Below are positions 1 through 13,954 of a DNA stretch of 64,000 nucleotides, in pieces. The stretch is taken from the NCBI GenBank assembly GCA_037013495.1, contig CM072811.1, positions 10,297,190 through 10,361,189 on the forward strand. The letters are read 5' to 3'. The notes under the pieces are model-generated. The model was given only the letters and a program-made list of their open reading frames with translations, was not told the origin of the DNA and did not search any database. A program made the translations under genes and the position numbers. The stretch comes from Hippophae tibetana. Its lineage: Eukaryota; Streptophyta; Magnoliopsida; Rosales; Elaeagnaceae. The number at the start of each line of letters is the position of its first letter. Within the stretch, counting starts at the first letter, position 1.

Positions 1-963
1 AAGGGAAAGGACCCATTTATAAATTATACATATATTAAATAATAAGGTGAGTAGTTAATTTGTCTTTTTTTCTTTGTATTGGTTTTAGCAATCCCATATA
101 TGACTCTTTTTCGAATTCATGAATGCATGAATACACAGACATATAGTTTAACTTTCTACTTAACTTATTCAAATTAAGTAATAAAAATAAAAATTTAACA
201 CTATATTAGGTGTAATTCAATGGAGTGGCCTAGAGAGATAATCTAACAATTTAAAATTCAAATTTTTAAGTCAAATTAACAACAAATAATATTTTAAAAT
301 AAAGAAAAATTGGAATGACAAAGATAAGATATAAAAATCTAAAACATCTCATTCTTTTTAATGTCGTCTTAGATTACAACTAAAATCTATAAAATAAGTG
401 ATCTTATTTTTCAAATTATTTAGGATTTACTATAACAATTAATTGAAAATTACTTTCGTATTTTTATAAAAAATGTAACAACTTCGAAATTTTCTAATCT
501 TTGTATAATGAATTTGAATTCGCTTAGACTATAGTCGCACGAGGCATACACTCAAATAAAATAATCATATTGGTTCAAATATTAATTCAAATGTATATAA
601 GAATAGAGCTTTTGTATAGAAATGATCTAATAGTTTTGCATATGTTTAAAGATGAAAAAGACAAAAAATAGTGCATAATATTAATCTCGTGAAAGTAATC
701 AAATTAACTGATTTTACAAAGAAATAAAATATTATTTTTATCCATCGATTAAATTCATCAAATAAATTTTGAAGTAACTTTTTAGGGATGAATAAAATAC
801 AACATGACTTAATGGGGAAGTATTTCCTATATTTTTCTTTTATATTTAGCCAATTCTCCTAAGGATATTGGCTCATAGTACTAAGTTTGTACTATTCATT
901 TTTTTTCTTTGTTTTATTTATATCTACTTTTTGTTTTAGAGATTTATAGTTATTAATGAAAAG
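1..963. repeat. Divergent 'CAATCCC' subfamily monomer (first copy)
   Basis: Bases 1-9 are the tail of the preceding unit, so the array continues upstream. The monomer at 10-963 carries markers not shared by its right-hand neighbour: AGCAATCCCATATATGACTC instead of AGTAACCCCATATATGACTC, TTTTTCGAATTCATG instead of TTTTTTAGAATTCATG, TATAGTTTAACTTTC, CAAATTAAGTAA, and TAATGTCGTCTAAG. The same marker set recurs in the monomers at 15863, 28263 and 31130, which defines a minor subfamily spread through the first half of the window. Confidence 0.9.
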
Positions 964-3900
964 GACCCATTTATAAATTATTCCTATATTAAATAATAAG
1001 GTGAGTAGTTAATTTGTGTTTTTTCTTTGTATTGGTTTAAGTAACCCCATATATGACTCTTTTTTAGAATTCATGAATACATGAATACAGAGACATATAC
1101 TTTAAATTTATACTTAACTTATTCAAGTCAAGTAATAAAAATAAAAATTTAACACTCTATTAGGTGTAATTCAATGTAGAGGCCTAGAAATATAATCTTA
1201 CAATTTAAAATTCAAATTGTTAAGACAAATAAAAACAAATAAAATTTTAAAATAAAGAAAATTTGAATGACAAAGAAAAGATATAAATAATCTAAAACAT
1301 ATCATTCTTTTTAATGTCGTTTAAGATTACAACTAAAATCTATAAAATAAGTTATCTTGTAATTAAAAATATTTAGGATTCACTATAATAATTAATTGAA
1401 AATCACTTTCGTATTTTAATAAAATATGTAACTATATCGAAATTTTCCAATCTTTTTATAATGAATTTGAATTCGCTTAGACTATACTCTCACGAGGCAT
1501 ACACTCAAATACAATAATCCTATTAGTTCAAATATTAATTCAAATGTATATAAGAATGGAGCTTTTGTATAGAAATGATCTAATAGTTTTGCATATGTTT
1601 AAGGATTAAAAAGACTAAAAATAGTGGATAATATTAATCTCGTGAAAGTAAGCAAAATTAAAGGATTTTATAAAGAAATAAAATATTATTTTTATTCATC
1701 GATTAAATATATCGAATATATTTTGAAGTAACTTTTTAGGGATGAATAAAATGCTAAATGATTTCATGTGGAAGTATTTCCTATATTTTTCTTTTATATT
1801 TAGCCAATTCTCCTAAGGATATTGGGTCATAGTATTAAGTTTGTACTATTCATTTTTTTTCTTTGTTTTATTTATATCTACTTTTTGTTTTAGAGATATA
1901 TAGTTATTAATGAAAAGGACCCATTTATAAATTATACCTATATCAAAAATAAGGTGAGTAGTTAATTTGTGTTTTTTCTTTGTATTGGTTTAAGTAACCC
2001 CATATATGACTCTTTTTTAGAATTCATGAATACATGAATACAGAGACATATACTTTAAATTTATACTTAACTTATTCAAGTCAAGTAATAAAAATAAAAA
2101 TTTAACACTCTATTAGGTGTAATTCAATGTAGAGGCCTAGAAATATAATCTTACAATTTAAAATTCAAATTGTTAAGACAAATAAAAACAAATAAAATTT
2201 TAAAATAAAGAAAATTTGAATGACAAAGAAAAGATATAAATAATCTAAAACATATCATTCTTTTTAATGTCGTTTAAGATTACAACTAAAATCTTTAAAA
2301 TAAGTTATCTTATAATTAAAAATATTTAGGATTCACTATAATAATTAATTGAAAATCACTTTCGTATTTTAAAAAAATATGTAACTATATCGAAATTTTC
2401 CAATCTTTCTATAATGAATTTGAATTCGCTTAGACTATACTCTCACGAGGCATACACTCAAATACAATAATCCTATTAGTTCAAATATTAATTCAAATGT
2501 ATATAAGAATGGAGCTTTTGTATAGAAATGATCTAATAGTTTTGCATATGTTTAAGGATTAAAAAGACTAAAAATAGTGGATAATATTAATCTCGTGAAA
2601 GTAAGCAAAATTAAAGGATTTTATAAAGAAATAAAATATTATTTTTATTCATCGATTAAATATATCGAATATATTTTGAAGTAACTTTTTAGGGATGAAT
2701 AAAATGCTAAATGATTTCATGTGGAAGTATTTCCTATATTTTTCTTTTATATTTAGCCAATTCTCCTAAGGATATTGGGTCATAGTATTAAGTTTGTACT
2801 ATTCATTTTTTTTCTTTGTTTTATTTATATCTACTTTTTGTTTTAGAGATATATAGTTATTAATGAAAAGGACCCATTTATAAATTATACCTATATCAAA
2901 AATAAGGTGAGTAGTTAATTTGTGTTTTTTCTTTGTATTGGTTTAAGTAACCCCATATATGACTCTTTTTTAGAATTCATGAATACATGAATACAGAGAA
3001 CAATACTTTAAATTTATACTTAACTTATTCAAGTCAAGTAATATAAATAAAAATTTAACACTGTATTAGGTGTAATTCAATGGAGAGGCCTAGAAAGATA
3101 ATCTAACAATTTAAAATTCAAATTCTTAAGACAAATAAACAACAAAGAAAATTTTAAAATAATGAAAAATATGAATTACAACGATAAGATATAAAACATC
3201 TAAAACATCTCATTCTTTTTAATGTCGTTTAAGATTACAACTAAAATCTATGAAATAAGTCTTCTTATTATTCAATATATTTAGGATTTACAATACCAAT
3301 TAATTGAAAATCACTTTCGTATTTTAATAAAAAATGTAACAATATCAAAATTTTCCAATCTTTGTATAATGAATTTGAATTCGCATAGACTATACTCTCA
3401 CGAGGCATACACTCAAATACAATAATCCTATTGGTTCAAATATTAATTCAAATGTATATAAGAATGGAGCTTTTGTATAGAAATGATCTAATAGTTTTGC
3501 ATATGTTTAAGGATGAAAAAGACTAAAAATAGTGGATAATATTAATCTCGTGAAAGTAAGCAAAATTAAATGATTTTATAAAGAAATATAATATTATTTT
3601 TATTCCTCCATTAAATTTATCGAATAATTTTGAAGTAATTTTTTAGAGACGAATAAAATGCTAAATGATTTCATGTCGAAGTATTTCCTATATTTTTCTT
3701 TTATATTTAGCCAATTCTCCTAAGGATATTGGGTCATAGTATTAAGTTTTTACTATTCATTTTTTTTCTTTGTTTTATTTATATCTACTTTTTGTTTTAG
3801 AGATATATAGTTATTAATGGAAAGGACCCATTTATAAATTATACCTATATCAAAAATAAGGTGAGTAGTTAATTTGTGTTTTTTCTTTGTATTGGTTTAA

Positions 3901-6900
3901 GTAACCCCATATATGACTCTTTTTTAGAATTCATGAATACATGAATACAGAGACATATACTTTAAATTTATACTTAACTTATTCAAGTCAAGTAATAAAA
4001 ATAAAAATTTAACACTCTATTAGGTGTAATTCAATGTAGAGGCCTAGAAATATAATCTTACAATTTAAAATTCAAATTGTTAAGACAAATAAAAACAAAT
4101 AAAATTTTAAAATAAAGAAAATTTGAATGACAAAGAAAAGATATAAATAATCTAAAACATATCATTCTTTTTAATGTCGTTTAAGATTACAACTAAAATC
4201 TATAAAATAAGTTATCTTATAATTAAAAATATTTAGGATTCACTATAATAATTAATTGAAAATCACTTTCGTATTTTAATAAAATATGTAACTATATCGA
4301 AATTTTCCAATCTTTTTATAATGAATTTGAATTCGCTTAGACTATACTCTCACGAGGCATACACTCAAATACAATAATCCTATTAGTTCAAATATTAATT
4401 CAAATGTATATAAGAATGGAGCTTTTGTATAGAAATGATCTAATAGTTTTGCATATGTTTAAGGATTAAAAAGACTAAAAATAGTGGATAATATTAATCT
4501 CGTGAAAGTAAGCAAAATTAAAGGATTTTATAAAGAAATAAAATATTATTTTTATTCATCGATTAAATATATCGAATATATTTTGAAGTAACTTTTTAGG
4601 GATGAATAAAATGCTAAATGATTTCATGTGGAAGTATTTCCTATATTTTTCTTTTATATTTAGCCAATTCTCCTAAGGATATTGGGTCATAGTATTAAGT
4701 TTGTACTATTCATTTTTTTTCTTTGTTTTATTTATATCTACTTTTTGTTTTAGAGATATATAGTTATTAATGAAAAGGACCCATTTATAAATTATACCTA
4801 TATCAAAAATAAGGTGAGTAGTTAATTTGTGTTTTTTCTTTGTATTGGTTTAAGTAACCCCATATATGACTCTTTTTTAGAATTCATGAATACATGAATA
4901 CAGAGACATATACTTTAAATTTATACTTAACTTATTCAAGTCAAGTAATAAAAATAAAAATTTAACACTCTATTAGGTGTAATTCAATGTAGAGGCCTAG
5001 AAATATAATCTTACAATTTAAAATTCAAATTGTTAAGACAAATAAAAACAAATAAAATTTTAAAATAAAGAAAATTTGAATGACAAAGAAAAGATATAAA
5101 TAATCTAAAACATATCATTCTTTTTAATGTCGTTTAAGATTACAACTAAAATCTATAAAATAAGTTATCTTATAATTAAAAATATTTAGGATTCACTATA
5201 ATAATTAATTGAAAATCACTTTCGTATTTTAAAAAAATATGTAACTATATCGAAATTTTCCAATCTTTTTATAATGAATTTGAATTCGCTTAGACTATAC
5301 TCTCACGAGGCATACACTCAAATACAATAATCCTATTAGTTCAAATATTAATTCAAATGTATATAAGAATGGAGCTTTTGTATAGAAATGATCTAATAGT
5401 TTTGCATATGTTTAAGGATGAAAAAGACTAAAAATAGTGGATAATATTAATCTCGTGAAAGTAAGCAAAATTAAAGGATTTTATAAAGAAATAAAATATT
5501 ATTTTTATTCATCGATTAAATATATCGAATATATTTTGAAGTAACTTTTTAGGGATGAATAAAATGCTAAATGATTTCATGTGGAAGTATTTCCTATATT
5601 TTTCTTTTATATTTAGCCAATTCTCCTAAGGATATTGGGTCATAGTATTAAGTTTGTACTATTCATTTTTTTTCTTTGTTTTATTTATATCTACTTTTTG
5701 TTTTAGAGATATATAGTTATTAATGAAAAGGACCCATTTATAAATTATACCTATATCAAAAATAAGGTGAGTAGTTAATTTGTGTTTTTTCTTTGTATTG
5801 GTTTAAGTAACCCCATATATGACTCTTTTTTAGAATTCATGAATACATGAATACAGAGAACAATACTTTAAATTTATACTTAACTTATTCAAGTCAAGTA
5901 ATATAAATAAAAATTTAACACTGTATTAGGTGTAATTCAATGGAGAGGCCTAGAAAGATAATCTAACAATTTAAAATTCAAATTCTTAAGACAAATAAAC
6001 AACAAAGAAAATTTTAAAATAATGAAAAATATGAATTACAACGATAAGATATAAAACATCTAAAACATCTCATTCTTTTTAATGTCGTTTAAGATTACAA
6101 CTAAAATCTATGAAATAAGTCTTCTTATTATTCAATATATTTAGGATTTACAATACCAATTAATTGAAAATCACTTTCGTATTTTAATAAAAAATGTAAC
6201 AATATCAAAATTTTCCAATCTTTGTATAATGAATTTGAATTCGCATAGACTATACTCTCACGAGGCATACACTCAAATACAATAATCCTATTGGTTCAAA
6301 TATTAATTCAAATGTATATAAGAATGGAGCTTTTGTATAGAAATGATCTAATAGTTTTGCATATGTTTAAGGATGAAAAAGACTAAAAATAGTGGATAAT
6401 ATTAATCTCGTGAAAGTAAGCAAAATTAAATGATTTTATAAAGAAATATAATATTATTTTTATTCCTCCATTAAATTTATCGAATAATTTTGAAGTAATT
6501 TTTTAGAGACGAATAAAATGCTAAATGATTTCATGTCGAAGTATTTCCTATATTTTTCTTTTATATTTAGCCAATTCTCCTAAGGATATTGGGTCATAGT
6601 ATTAAGTTTTTACTATTCATTTTTTTTCTTTGTTTTATTTATATCTACTTTTTGTTTTAGAGATATATAGTTATTAATGGAAAGGACCCATTTATAAATT
6701 ATACCTATATCAAAAATAAGGTGAGTAGTTAATTTGTGTTTTTTCTTTGTATTGGTTTAAGTAACCCCATATATGACTCTTTTTTAGAATTCATGAATAC
6801 ATGAATACAGAGACATATACTTTAAATTTATACTTAACTTATTCAAGTCAAGTAATAAAAATAAAAATTTAACACTCTATTAGGTGTAATTCAATGTAGA

Positions 6901-9543
6901 GGCCTAGAAATATAATCTTACAATTTAAAATTCAAATTGTTAAGACAAATAAAAACAAATAAAATTTTAAAATAAAGAAAATTTGAATGACAAAGAAAAG
7001 ATATAAATAATCTAAAACATATCATTCTTTTTAATGTCGTTTAAGATTACAACTAAAATCTATAAAATAAGTTATCTTATAATTAAAAATATTTAGGATT
7101 CACTATAATAATTAATTGAAAATCACTTTCGTATTTTAATAAAATATGTAACTATATCGAAATTTTCCAATCTTTTTATAATGAATTTGAATTCGCTTAG
7201 ACTATACTCTCACGAGGCATACACTCAAATACAATAATCCTATTAGTTCAAATATTAATTCAAATGTATATAAGAATGGAGCTTTTGTATAGAAATGATC
7301 TAATAGTTTTGCATATGTTTAAGGATTAAAAAGACTAAAAATAGTGGATAATATTAATCTCGTGAAAGTAAGCAAAATTAAAGGATTTTATAAAGAAATA
7401 AAATATTATTTTTATTCATCGATTAAATATATCGAATATATTTTGAAGTAACTTTTTAGGGATGAATAAAATGCTAAATGATTTCATGTGGAAGTATTTC
7501 CTATATTTTTCTTTTATATTTAGCCAATTCTCCTAAGGATATTGGGTCATAGTATTAAGTTTGTACTATTCATTTTTTTTCTTTGTTTTATTTATATCTA
7601 CTTTTTGTTTTAGAGATATATAGTTATTAATGAAAAGGACCCATTTATAAATTATACCTATATCAAAAATAAGGTGAGTAGTTAATTTGTGTTTTTTCTT
7701 TGTATTGGTTTAAGTAACCCCATATATGACTCTTTTTTAGAATTCATGAATACATGAATACAGAGACATATACTTTAAATTTATACTTAACTTATTCAAG
7801 TCAAGTAATAAAAATAAAAATTTAACACTCTATTAGGTGTAATTCAATGTAGAGGCCTAGAAATATAATCTTACAATTTAAAATTCAAATTGTTAAGACA
7901 AATAAAAACAAATAAAATTTTAAAATAAAGAAAATTTGAATGACAAAGAAAAGATATAAATAATCTAAAACATATCATTCTTTTTAATGTCGTTTAAGAT
8001 TACAACTAAAATCTATAAAATAAGTTATCTTATAATTAAAAATATTTAGGATTCACTATAATAATTAATTGAAAATCACTTTCGTATTTTAAAAAAATAT
8101 GTAACTATATCGAAATTTTCCAATCTTTTTATAATGAATTTGAATTCGCTTAGACTATACTCTCACGAGGCATACACTCAAATACAATAATCCTATTAGT
8201 TCAAATATTAATTCAAATGTATATAAGAATGGAGCTTTTGTATAGAAATGATCTAATAGTTTTGCATATGTTTAAGGATGAAAAAGACTAAAAATAGTGG
8301 ATAATATTAATCTCGTGAAAGTAAGCAAAATTAAAGGATTTTATAAAGAAATAAAATATTATTTTTATTCATCGATTAAATATATCGAATATATTTTGAA
8401 GTAACTTTTTAGGGATGAATAAAATGCTAAATGATTTCATGTGGAAGTATTTCCTATATTTTTCTTTTATATTTAGCCAATTCTCCTAAGGATATTGGGT
8501 CATAGTATTAAGTTTGTACTATTCATTTTTTTTCTTTGTTTTATTTATATCTACTTTTTGTTTTAGAGATATATAGTTATTAATGAAAAGGACCCATTTA
8601 TAAATTATACCTATATCAAAAATAAGGTGAGTAGTTAATTTGTGTTTTTTCTTTGTATTGGTTTAAGTAACCCCATATATGACTCTTTTTTAGAATTCAT
8701 GAATACATGAATACAGAGAACAATACTTTAAATTTATACTTAACTTATTCAAGTCAAGTAATATAAATAAAAATTTAACACTGTATTAGGTGTAATTCAA
8801 TGGAGAGGCCTAGAAAGATAATCTAACAATTTAAAATTCAAATTCTTAAGACAAATAAACAACAAAGAAAATTTTAAAATAATGAAAAATATGAATTACA
8901 AAGATAAGATATAAAACATCTAAAACATCTCATTCTTTTTAATGTCGTTTAAGATTACAACTAAAATCTATGAAATAAGTCTTCTTATTATTCAATATAT
9001 TTAGGATTTACAATACCAATTAATTGAAAATCACTTTCGTATTTTAATAAAAAATGTAACAATATCAAAATTTTCCAATCTTTGTATAATGAATTTGAAT
9101 TCGCATAGACTATACTCTCACGAGGCATACACTCAAATACAATAATCCTATTGGTTCAAATATTAATTCAAATGTATATAAGAATGGAGCTTTTGTATAG
9201 AAATGATCTAATAGTTTTGCATATGTTTAAGGATGAAAAAGACTAAAAATAGTGGATAATATTAATCTCGTGAAAGTAAGCAAAATTAAAGGATTTTATA
9301 AAGAAATAAAATATTATTTTTATTCCTCCATTAAATTTATCGAATAATTTTGAAGTAATTTTTTAGAGACGAATAAAATGCTAAATGATTTCATGTGGAA
9401 GTATTTCCTATATTTTTCTTTTATATTTAGCCAATTCTCCTAAGGATATTGGGTCATAGTATTAAGTTTGTACTATTCATTTTTTTCTTTGTTTTATTTA
9501 TATCTACTTTTTGTTTTAGAGATATATAGTTATTAATGAAAAG
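964..9543. repeat. Trimeric higher-order repeat, 2860 bp, three copies
   Basis: Copies are 964-3824, 3825-6684 and 6685-9543. Each holds two very similar monomers followed by a distinct third at 2871, 5731 and 8591. The third is recognised by CAGAGAACAATAC in place of CAGAGACATATAC, AATTCTTAAG, AAGTCTTCTTATTATTCAAT, TTTACAATACCAATTAATTG and GCATAGAC. The second monomers (1918, 4778, 7638) share TTTTAAAAAAATATG where the first ones have TTTTAATAAAATATG. Copies differ at only a few positions; the third copy departs near its right end (AAAGGATTTTATAAAGAAAT and CATGTGGAAG instead of AAATGATTTTATAAAGAAAT and CATGTCGAAG). The first 40 bases or so of copy 1 also differ (CTATATTAAATAATAAGG against CTATATCAAAAATAAGG). 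Recent block amplification by unequal exchange is inferred. Confidence 0.92.
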
Positions 9544-12405
9544 GACCCATTTATAAATTATACCTATATCAAAAATAAGGTGAGTAGTTAATTTGTGTTT
9601 TTTCTTTGTATTGGTTTAAGTAACCCCATATATGACTCTTTTTTAGAATTCATGAATACATGAATACAGAGACATATACTTTAAATTTATACATAACTTA
9701 TTCAAGTCAAGTAATATAAATAAAAATTTAACACTCTATTAGGTGTAATTCAATGGAGAGGCCTAGAAAGATAATCTAACAATTTAAAATTCAAATTGTT
9801 AAGACAAATAAACAACAAAGAAAATTTTAAAATAATGAAAAATATGAATTACAAAGATAAGATATAAAAAATCTAAAACATCTCATTCTTTTTAATGTCG
9901 TTTAAGATTACAACTAAAATCTATGAAATAAGTCTTCTTATTATTCAATATATTTAGGATTTACAATACCAATTAATTGAAAATCACTTTCGTATTTTAA
10001 TAAAAAATGTAACAATATCAAAATTTTCCAATCTTTCTATAATGAATTTGAATTCGCATAGACTATACTCTCACGAGGCATACACTCAAATACAATAATC
10101 CTATTGGTTCAAATATTAATTCAAATGTATATAAGAATGGAGCTTTTGTATAGAAATGATCTAATAGTTTTGCATATGTTTAAGGATGAAAAAGACTAAA
10201 AATAGTGGATAATATTAATCTCGTGAAAGTAAGCAAAATTAAATGATTTTATAAAGAAATATAATATTATTTTTATTACTCCATTAAATTTATCGAATAA
10301 TTTTGAAGTAATTTTTTAGAGACGAATAAAATGCTAAATGATTTCATGTGGAAGTATTTCCTATATTTTTCTTTTATATTTAGCCAATTCTCCTAAGGAT
10401 ATTGGGTAATAGTATTAAGTTTGTACTATTCATTTTTTTTCTTTGTTTTATTTATATCTACTTTTTGTTTTAGAGATATATAGTTATTAATGGAAAGGAC
10501 CCATTTATAAATTATACCTATATCAAAAATAAGGTGAGTAGTTAATTTGTGTTTTTTCTTTGTATTGGTTTAAGTAACCCCATATATGACTCTTTTTTAG
10601 AATTCATGAATACATGAATACAGAGACATATACTTTAAATTTATACTTAACTTATTCAAGTCAAGTAATATAAATAAAAATTTAAAACTCTATTAATTGT
10701 AATTCAATGGAGAGGCCGAGAGAGAGAATCTAACAATTTAAAATTCAAATTGTTAAGACAAATAAACAACAAAGAAAATTTTAAAATAATGAAAAATATG
10801 AATTACAAAGATAAGATATAAAAAAATCTGAAACATCTAATTCTTTTTAACGTCGTTTAAGATTACAACTAAAATCTATAAAATAAGTTATCTTATAATT
10901 AAAAATATTTAGGATTCACTATAATAATTAATTGAAAATCACTTTCGTATTTTAATAAAATATGTAACTATATCGAAATTTTCCAATCTTTTTATAATGA
11001 ATTTGAATTCGCTTAGACTATACTCTCACGAGGCATACACTCAAATACAATAATCCTATTAGTTCAAATATTAATTCAAATGTATAAAAGAATGGAGCTT
11101 TTGTATAGAAATGATCTAATAGTTTTGCATTTGTTTAAGGATTAAAAAGACTAAAAATAGTGGATAATATTAATCTCGTGAAAGTAAGCAAAATTAAAGG
11201 ATTTTATAAAGAAATAAAATATTATTTTTATTCATCGATTAAATTTATCGAATATATTTTGAAGTAACTTTTTAGGGATGAATAAAATGCTAAATGATTT
11301 CATGTGGAAGTATTTCCTATATTTTTCTTTTATATTTAGCCAATTCTCCTAAGGATATTGGGTCATAGTATTAAGTTTGTACTATTCATTTTTTTCTTTG
11401 TTTTATTTATATCTACTTTTTGTTTTAGAGATATATAGTTATTAATGAAAAGGACCCATTAATAAATTATACCTATATCAAAAATAAGGTGAGTAGTTAA
11501 TTTGTGTTTTTTCTTTGTATTGGTTTAAGTAACCCCATATATGACTCTTTTTTAGAATTCATGAATACATGAATATAGAGACATATACTTTAAATTTATA
11601 CTTAACTTATTCAAGTCAAGTAATATAAATAAAAATTTAACACTCTATTAATTGTAATTCAATGGAGAGGCCGAGAGAGATAATCTAACAATTTAAAATT
11701 CAAATTGTTAAGACAAATAAACAACAAAGAAAATTTTAAAATAATGAAAAATATGAATTACAAAGATAAGATATAAAAATATCTGAAACATCTCATTCTT
11801 TTTAACGTCGTTTAAGATTACAACTAAAATCTATAAAATAAGTTATCTTATAATTAAAAATATTTAGGATTTACTATAATAATTAATTGAAAATTACTTT
11901 CATATTTTAATAAAAAAAGTAACAATATCGAAATTTTCCAATCTTTTTATAATGAATTTGAATTCGCTTAGACTATACTCATGAGGCATACACTCAAATA
12001 CAACAATCCTATTGGTTCAAATATTAATTCAAATGTATATAAGAATAGAGCTTTTGTATAGAAATGATCTAATAGTTTTGCATTTGTTTAAAGATGAAAA
12101 AGACTAAAAATAGTGCATAATATTAATCTCGTGAAAGTAATCAAATTAAATGATTTTATAAAGAAATAAAATATTATTTTTATCCATCGATTAAATTTAT
12201 CGAATAAATTTTGAAGTAACTTTTTAGAGACGAATAAAATGCAAAATGACTACATGGGGAAGTATTTGCTATATTTTTCTTTTATATTTAGCCAATTCTC
12301 ATAGGGATATTGGGTCATAGTATAAAGTTTGTACTATTCATTTTTTTTCTTTGTTTTATTTATATCTAATTTTTGTTTTAGAGATATATAGTTATTAATG
12401 GAAAG
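9544..12405. repeat. Transitional mosaic monomers (9544, 10498, 11453)
   Basis: The 9544 monomer resembles the third HOR monomer in its right half (AAGTCTTCTTATTATTCAAT, GCATAGAC). The 10498 monomer introduces a subfamily with TCTATTAATTGTAATTC, GGCCGAGAGAGAG and TTTTTAACGTCG, which recurs at 17767, 19680, 24452, 26355, 29216, 32083, 33041 and 33997. The 11453 monomer shares that left half but has TACTCATGAGGC, two bases shorter than TACTCTCACGAGGC. The related shortened form TACTCACGAGGC recurs at about 21160, 23070 and 35480. Confidence 0.85.
11686..11710. repeat. Inverted repeat, 9 bp arms, 7 bp loop (representative)
   Basis: TAACAATTT at 11686-11694 and AAATTGTTA at 11702-11710 are exact reverse complements around the spacer AAAATTC. 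The same structure occurs in many monomers, for example 18958-18982. In the 964-9543 trimers the left arm is TTACAATTT (one mismatch) or the right arm is AAATTCTTA. In later monomers TAAAAATTT or TAATAATTT replaces the left arm, leaving one mismatched or G-T-like pair. It could form a hairpin in single strands; any role is unknown. Confidence 0.8.
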
Positions 12406-12833
12406 GACTCATTTATAAATTATACCTATATTAAATAATAAGGTGAGTACTTAATTTGTGTTTTTTCTTTGTATTGGTTTAAGTAACCCCATATATGACT
12501 CTTTTTTAGAATTTCATGAATGCATGAATACATAGACATATACTTTAAATTTCTACTTAACTTATTCAAGTCAAGTAATAAAAATAAAAATTTAACACTC
12601 TATTTGGTGTAATTCAATGCAGAGGCCTAGAGAGATAATCTAACAATTTAAAATTCAAATTGTTAAGAAAAATAAACAACAAAGAAAATTTTAAAATAAT
12701 GAAAAATATGAATTACAAATATAAGATATAAAAAATCTAAAACATCTCATTCTTTTTAATGTCGTTTAAGATTACAACTAAAATCTATAAAATAAGTCAT
12801 CTTGTTATTCAATATATATAGGATTTACTATAA

Positions 12834-12843
12834 CAATTAATTG
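12834..12843. repeat. Perfect palindrome CAATTAATTG (representative)
   Basis: A 10 bp self-complementary sequence found at this position in most monomers carrying TATAACAATTAATTG or TACCAATTAATTG. In the subfamilies with TATAATAATTAATTG the first C is lost and the palindrome shortens to AATTAATT. Confidence 0.8.
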
Positions 12844-13362
12844 AAAACTACTTTCGTATTTTAATAAAAAATGTAACAATATCGAAATTTTCCAATCTTT
12901 TTATAATGAATTTGAATTCGCTTAGACTATACTCTTACGAGGCATACACTCAAATACAATAATCCTATTAGTTCAAATATTAATTCAAATGTATATAAGA
13001 ATGGAGCTTTTGTATAGAAATGATCTAATAGTTTTGCATATGTTTAAGGATGAAAAAGACTAAAAATAGTGGATAATATTAATCTCGTGAAAGTAAGAAA
13101 AATTAAAGGATTTTATAAAGAAATAAAATATTATTTTTATCTATCGATTAAATTTATCGAATAAATTTTGAAGTAACTTTTTAGAGACGAATAAAATGCA
13201 AAATGACTACATGGGGAAGTATTTGCTATATTTTTCTTTTATATTTAGCCAATTCTCATAGGGATATTGGGTCATAGTATAAAGTTTGTACTATTCATTT
13301 TTTTTCTTTGTTTTATTTATATCTAATTTTTGTTTTAGAGATATATAGTTATTAATGGAAAG

Positions 13363-13954
13363 GACTCATTTATAAATTATACCTATATTAAATAATAAGG
13401 TGAGTACTTAATTTGTGTTTTTTCTTTGTATTGGTTTAAGTAACCCCATATATGACTCTTTTTTAGAATTTCATGAATGCATGAATACACAGACATATAC
13501 TCTAAATTTCTACTTAACTTATTCAAGTCAAGTAACAAAAATAAAAATTTAACACTCTATTTGGTTCAAATATTAATTCAAATGTATATAAGAATAGAGC
13601 TTTTGTATAGAAATGATCTAATAGTTTTGCATTTGTTTAAAGATGAAAAAGACTAAAAATAGTGCATAATATTAATCTCGTGAAAGTAATCAAATTAAAT
13701 GATTTTATAAAGAAATAAAATATTATTTTTATCCATCGATTAAATTTATCGAATAAATTTTGAAGTAACTTTTTAGAGACGAATAAAATGCAAAATGACT
13801 ACATGGGGAAGTATTTGCTATATTTTTCTTTTATATTTAGCCAATTCTCATAGGGATATTGGGTCATAGTATAAAGTTTGTACTATTCATTTTTTTTCTT
13901 TGTTTTATTTATATCTAATTTTTGTTTTAGAGATATATAGTTATTAATGGAAAG
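13363..13954. repeat. Internally deleted monomer, 592 bp
   Basis: This is the only length outlier in the window. Sequence runs normally to ACACTCTATTTGGT (about 13565), then jumps to TCAAATATTAATTCAAATG, which normally lies about 361 bp further on. The left part matches the monomer at 12406. The right part matches the one at 11453 (GAATAGAGC, GCATTTGTTTAAAGATG, GTGCATAAT, AAGTAATCAAATTAAATG). TTGGT is present at both parental positions (12604-12608 and 12012-12016), so the junction has 5 bp of shared sequence. 953 minus 361 gives 592. Reads as one microhomology-type or unequal-exchange deletion. Confidence 0.93.

Noticed and set aside
1735..1742. TTTAGGG as a plant telomere repeat
   Set aside because: It occurs once per monomer, not in tandem, and becomes TTTAGAG in other subfamilies.
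12011..12021. GGTTCAAAT as a Pol III B box, hinting at a tRNA-derived SINE
   Set aside because: It resembles the B-box consensus but lacks the final CC, and I see no convincing A box, acceptor stem or tRNA fold around it.
12980..13012. TATATAAG plus nearby CCAAT as a Pol II promoter
   Set aside because: Both fit consensus motifs but are expected by chance at this AT content; nothing downstream suggests a defined transcript.
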